NCBI GenBank assembly: GCA_016934125.1
Contig: JAFGTL010000637.1
Location: forward strand, 1-7,042
Length of the DNA stretch: 7,042 nt
Source: Candidatus Hydrogenedentota bacterium
GTDB taxonomy: Bacteria; Hydrogenedentota; Hydrogenedentia; Hydrogenedentales; SLHB01
Reading direction: 5' to 3'
Below the pieces are notes generated by a model, which was not told the origin of the DNA, ran no database searches, and saw nothing but the letters and a program-made list of their open reading frames with translations. Of this stretch, positions 5,179 to 7,042 are shown in pieces (the first letter of the stretch is position 1; each line of letters starts with the position of its first letter). Both the position numbers and the translations under genes were made by a program.

Positions 5179-6045
5179 ATGGCAGAGAGCGCCCTCTATC
5201 GGCCGGCACGACGCGCAACCGCGGCCCGCTTCAAGCGGCTCGCGTGGATCACCGTGCTCCTGGCCGTGTCGGCGCTCTTCATCTTCCCCTTCTACTGGCT
5301 CCTGATCTCGGCGTTCAAGACGCGCGCCCAGATCTTCACCATGCCGCCCCAGTTCATCCCTATGCCCGTCGTGCTCGAGAACTTCGCGAACGTGCTCGCC
5401 CAGACAGGACTCGCCCGCGCCTTCCTCAACTCGTGCATCATCGCGGCCGGCCACGTCACGCTCGCCCTCTTTCTGTGCTCCCTCGGCGGCTACGCCTTCG
5501 CCAAGTTCCGCGAGGCGCCCGGGCGCGACGGCCTGTTCGCCTTCGTGCTCGGCACGATGATGATCCCGGGCGCGGTAACCATGATTCCCGTGTTCATGGT
5601 GCTCGTCCACCTGCACCTCGTGAACACGTACTGGGCCATGATCATCCCAGGCGCGGCCAACGCCTTCGGCATCTTCTGGATGCGGCAGTACATCGACGCG
5701 AATGTGCCCGACGATCTCATTGCCGCGGCCCGCATCGACGGGTGCGGCGAGTTCGGCATCTACCGCCATGTGGTGGTGCCCATCGCCCGGCCCGCCCTCG
5801 CCGCCCTCGGCATCCTCGTGCTCATCAGCACCTGGAACAACCTCATGTGGGCCTTCGTCGTCATGCGCAAGGAAGAGATGTACACCATGCCGCTGCTCAT
5901 CTACCTGCTTCAGGGCGAGATGCGCACCCCCTACGGCATGGTGATGGCCGGCGGCGTGCTGGCCACGCTGCCGCTCGTCGTCGCCTTCCTGTGCTTCCAG
6001 CGATCCTTCATCCAGGGCATCACGGCCGGGGCGCTCAAAGCGTAG
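5179..6045 (+). CDS. ABC transporter permease, MalG/UgpE type (CUT1)
   Basis: This 288-residue membrane protein is the second channel subunit. Hydrophobic segments are at about residues 21-46, 80-106, 116-144, 150-168, 204-226 and 256-274. The N-terminal pattern ending FPFYWLLISAFKT (36-48) and the PxxxxxENFxxVL segment (61-73) are characteristic of the MalG side of CUT1 importers. The EAA loop is at about 178-205 (DDLIAAARIDGCGEFGIYRH followed by VVVPIARP). Its glutamate is replaced by Ala182, while Asp187-Gly188 and the final Pro are kept. The gene follows the first permease by 9 bases. Its last codons (Ala-Leu-Lys-Ala-stop) are repeated exactly once more right after the stop. No ATP-binding subunit gene follows; CUT1 systems often share an MsmX/UgpC-type ATPase encoded elsewhere, and that is the likely case here. 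Confidence 0.95.
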   Translation: MAESALYRPARRATAARFKRLAWITVLLAVSALFIFPFYWLLISAFKTRAQIFTMPPQFIPMPVVLENFANVLAQTGLARAFLNSCIIAAGHVTLALFLCSLGGYAFAKFREAPGRDGLFAFVLGTMMIPGAVTMIPVFMVLVHLHLVNTYWAMIIPGAANAFGIFWMRQYIDANVPDDLIAAARIDGCGEFGIYRHVVVPIARPALAALGILVLISTWNNLMWAFVVMRKEEMYTMPLLIYLLQGEMRTPYGMVMAGGVLATLPLVVAFLCFQRSFIQGITAGALKA

Positions 6046-6067
6046 GCGCTCAAAGCGTAGGCGCTCA
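6031..6067 (+). repeat. 15-base tandem repeat across the permease stop codon
   Basis: GCGCTCAAAGCGTAG occurs at 6031-6045 and again at 6046-6060, followed by a partial third copy GCGCTCA (6061-6067). The unit is five codons long and includes the stop, so the first copy ends the permease and the second repeats Ala-Leu-Lys-Ala-stop in the same frame. It looks like a slippage duplication and gives a backup stop. Confidence 0.85.
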
Positions 6068-6069
6068 CG

Positions 6070-6129
6070 GGGGATTCGGGGACATATACCAAGCGCCGCT
6101 TCGGCGCGACTACGTGTCCCCGAATTCCC
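6070..6129. repeat. Nested palindrome with TGTCCCCGAAT arms, probable dispersed repeat
   Basis: The outer arms GGGGATTCGGGGACA (6070-6084) and TGTCCCCGAATTCCC (6115-6129) are complementary at 14 of 15 positions. An inner hairpin GCGCCG (6093-6098) with CGGCGC (6102-6107) closes a 3-base loop. The two are separated by short spacers. Palindromes with ATTCGGGGACA-type arms recur as dispersed repeats in several environmental bacterial lineages, some of them near REP-associated transposases; that is recalled from general knowledge and was not checked here. It could also end the transporter transcript, although no T run follows. Confidence 0.6.
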
Positions 6130-6146
6130 TTCACAACTCCCTTCAC
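6126..6146 (+). repeat. Short direct repeat TCCCTTCAC
   Basis: TCCCTTCAC occurs at 6126-6134 and 6138-6146, 12 bases apart, starting inside the right arm of the palindrome. It may mark the edge of an insertion or be a small slippage product. Confidence 0.4.
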
Positions 6147-6203
6147 GGCAGTAGTCGCGTCTTGTGCCTCGCGCACTGGGGATAGCTGAGCCCGCGGAAT
6201 GCC

Positions 6204-6232
6204 ATGAAACCGGCCCGCGTTTTCTATACAAT
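6204..6232 (+). promoter_or_regulatory. Candidate sigma-70 promoter of the ceramidase-like gene
   Basis: ATGAAA (6204-6209, four of six matches) and TACAAT (6227-6232, five of six matches) are 17 bases apart. The -10 lies in TTTTCTATACAATAA, the only AT-rich patch in this gap. Transcription would start near 6239. This would give the last gene its own promoter, separate from the transporter operon. Confidence 0.4.
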
Positions 6233-6282
6233 AACGCGCCACGGCCGTGAGAGTTTGCCGTCGTTGGCCTTCCAGGCCAGCG

Positions 6283-6287
6283 AGGAG
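6283..6287 (+). promoter_or_regulatory. Ribosome binding site of the ceramidase-like gene
   Basis: AGGAG lies 8 bases before the ATG at 6296, ideal spacing for that start. A second ATG at 6305 has a weaker GGAG at 6292-6295. A 6-base-pair hairpin (TGGCCT at 6265-6270 with AGGCCA at 6274-6279) stands 3 bases upstream of the site. Confidence 0.6.
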
Positions 6288-6295
6288 AACCGGAG

Positions 6296-7042
6296 ATGGA
6301 GTCCATGTCACGTCGTTCGTTCATCAGGAATTCCGCCGCCGCAGCCGCCCTGTCCAGCAGCCTGGCCGCCCCGGGCCACGCGCCGGGCGCCGACGCCCCG
6401 TTCCTGGCGGGCGTGGCCGTGCGCGATATCACGCCCGAGCCCGGCATCCCCATGTGGGGGTATTCGGAGCGCACCGGGCCCTCCACCGGCACGCTCGATC
6501 CCCTGCACGCCAAGGCCGTCGTGTTTCGCGCAGGCGGGCAGACGGCCGCCATCGTCGCGCTCGATCTGGGCCGGGTGCCGTTGAAGGCGTCGTGCGATCG
6601 GATCCGCGCCGCGGCCCAGTCGGCCGGTGTCGATCAGGTGTTCCTCGCCGCATCCCACACGCATCACGCGCCCGCCATGGAGATGGAGGGCGCGCCCCAC
6701 GTCGACGCTATCGAGAAGGCCATCATCGCGTGCATCGAGGAGGCGGCGGCCGGCGTGCGGCCCGCGCGACTCGGCCTAGGCCGGGCCACGTTCGACGTGA
6801 GCCATAACCGGCGGATCCTGACGCGCGACGGCCGGTGCATCATGCTCTGGCGCAACGCGGAGCGCCGGTTGACGCGCCCCATCGATCACGAGGCGGGGCT
6901 GGTGAAGATCGAGGATGCGGACGGGCAGTTGATGGCCGTGCTCGTGAACTTCGCATGCCATCCCGTCGTGATGGGCCCCGACAACCGCGAGTATTCGGCC
7001 GATTACCCCGGCGAAATGGCGCGGATCGTGAAAGAAGCCACC
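6296..7042 (+). CDS. Neutral/alkaline non-lysosomal ceramidase-like protein, Tat-exported (3' end outside window)
   Basis: The frame is open for 249 codons to the window edge, so the gene is partial. The N-terminus has a twin-arginine signal, SRRSFIRNSA followed by an Ala-rich hydrophobic stretch (residues 5-33), so a folded enzyme is probably exported by Tat. The mature part matches the N-terminal part of the neutral ceramidase family. It has GVAVRDITP (39-47), a conserved DPLHAKAVV segment (68-76), IVALD (86-90), SHTHHAP (120-126) and NFACHPVVMGP (218-228), then YSADYPG (233-239). In studied neutral ceramidases, histidines in such HTH and HP motifs help bind the active-site zinc; here His121, His123 and His222 are the candidates. 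The other zinc ligands would lie beyond the window. Many environmental bacteria carry divergent members whose substrate is unknown, so true ceramide hydrolysis is unproven. Either ATG 6296 or ATG 6305 could be the start; 6296 has the better ribosome binding site. Confidence 0.85.
   Translation, partial: MESMSRRSFIRNSAAAAALSSSLAAPGHAPGADAPFLAGVAVRDITPEPGIPMWGYSERTGPSTGTLDPLHAKAVVFRAGGQTAAIVALDLGRVPLKASCDRIRAAAQSAGVDQVFLAASHTHHAPAMEMEGAPHVDAIEKAIIACIEEAAAGVRPARLGLGRATFDVSHNRRILTRDGRCIMLWRNAERRLTRPIDHEAGLVKIEDADGQLMAVLVNFACHPVVMGPDNREYSADYPGEMARIVKEAT

Noticed and set aside
4236..6185. Long plus-strand frame (about 649 codons) overlapping the permeases
   Set aside because: Arg/His/Pro-rich translation with no domains; it overlaps well-supported genes in another frame and even reads through the repeat region.
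1551..6242. Shared ACGCGCCACG at about 1550 and 6233 as a common operator
   Set aside because: The copies sit at different places relative to the candidate promoters and a 10-base GC-rich match is expected by chance in such sequence.
4132..6552. Very long minus-strand open frame (about 806 codons) across both permeases and the intergenic repeats
   Set aside because: It lies antisense to two clear membrane protein genes with intact EAA motifs. Its translation is a biased mix of Glu, His, Arg and Gly with no recognisable domain, as expected from a mirror frame of GC-rich coding sequence.
1..7042. CRISPR array or defence system
   Set aside because: No spaced direct repeats of the right length and no Cas, toxin-antitoxin, restriction or retron-like gene were found on either strand.

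Overview
The window is GC-rich bacterial chromosome, dense in genes on the + strand. The gene set is a CUT1-type ABC importer without its own ATPase, a Tat-exported neutral-ceramidase-like protein, a secreted kelch-like propeller and an excisionase-type HTH fused to a receiver domain. This mix suggests an environmental heterotroph of the kind found in Planctomycetota/Lentisphaerota or Hydrogenedentota-like lineages. That placement is an inference from gene content and composition; there is no rRNA or marker gene here.

Bases 1-803 look like an accessory segment. They hold the 3' part of an unrecognised coiled-coil gene cut by the window edge, a small one-helix membrane protein gene (397-660), two strong hairpins (670-705 and 707-727) and then the 3' half of a tRNA-Thr(CGT) gene (756-800). 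The tRNA piece runs from the anticodon loop to the CCA end and has no proper 5' half. This is the classic form of the distal attachment site of an element integrated into a tRNA gene. If so, 1-755 would be the end of the element and 804 onwards the older chromosome. A D-arm-deleted tRNA relic is the main alternative.

Bases 904-2762 hold three single genes: the HTH-receiver regulator (904-1482), a secreted repeat protein with five W-x-x-x-DG-x-x-W motifs (1644-2594), and, on the minus strand, a 53-residue zinc-ribbon protein (2601-2762) that is easy to miss. The last two converge within 6 bases, and both stop codons lie in one palindrome.

Bases 2912-6045 are one operon: solute-binding protein, then two permeases, linked by a 4-base overlap and a 9-base gap. 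A binding protein captures a sugar-like ligand outside the membrane and the two permeases form the channel. The ATPase must be encoded elsewhere. A plausible promoter precedes the operon at 2834-2862.

Bases 6046-6295 are non-coding and carry an in-frame tandem copy of the last codons and stop of the second permease, a nested palindrome with TGTCCCCGAAT arms that looks like a dispersed repeat, and a candidate promoter. They are followed by a neutral/alkaline ceramidase-like gene with a twin-arginine signal, which runs off the right edge (6296-7042).
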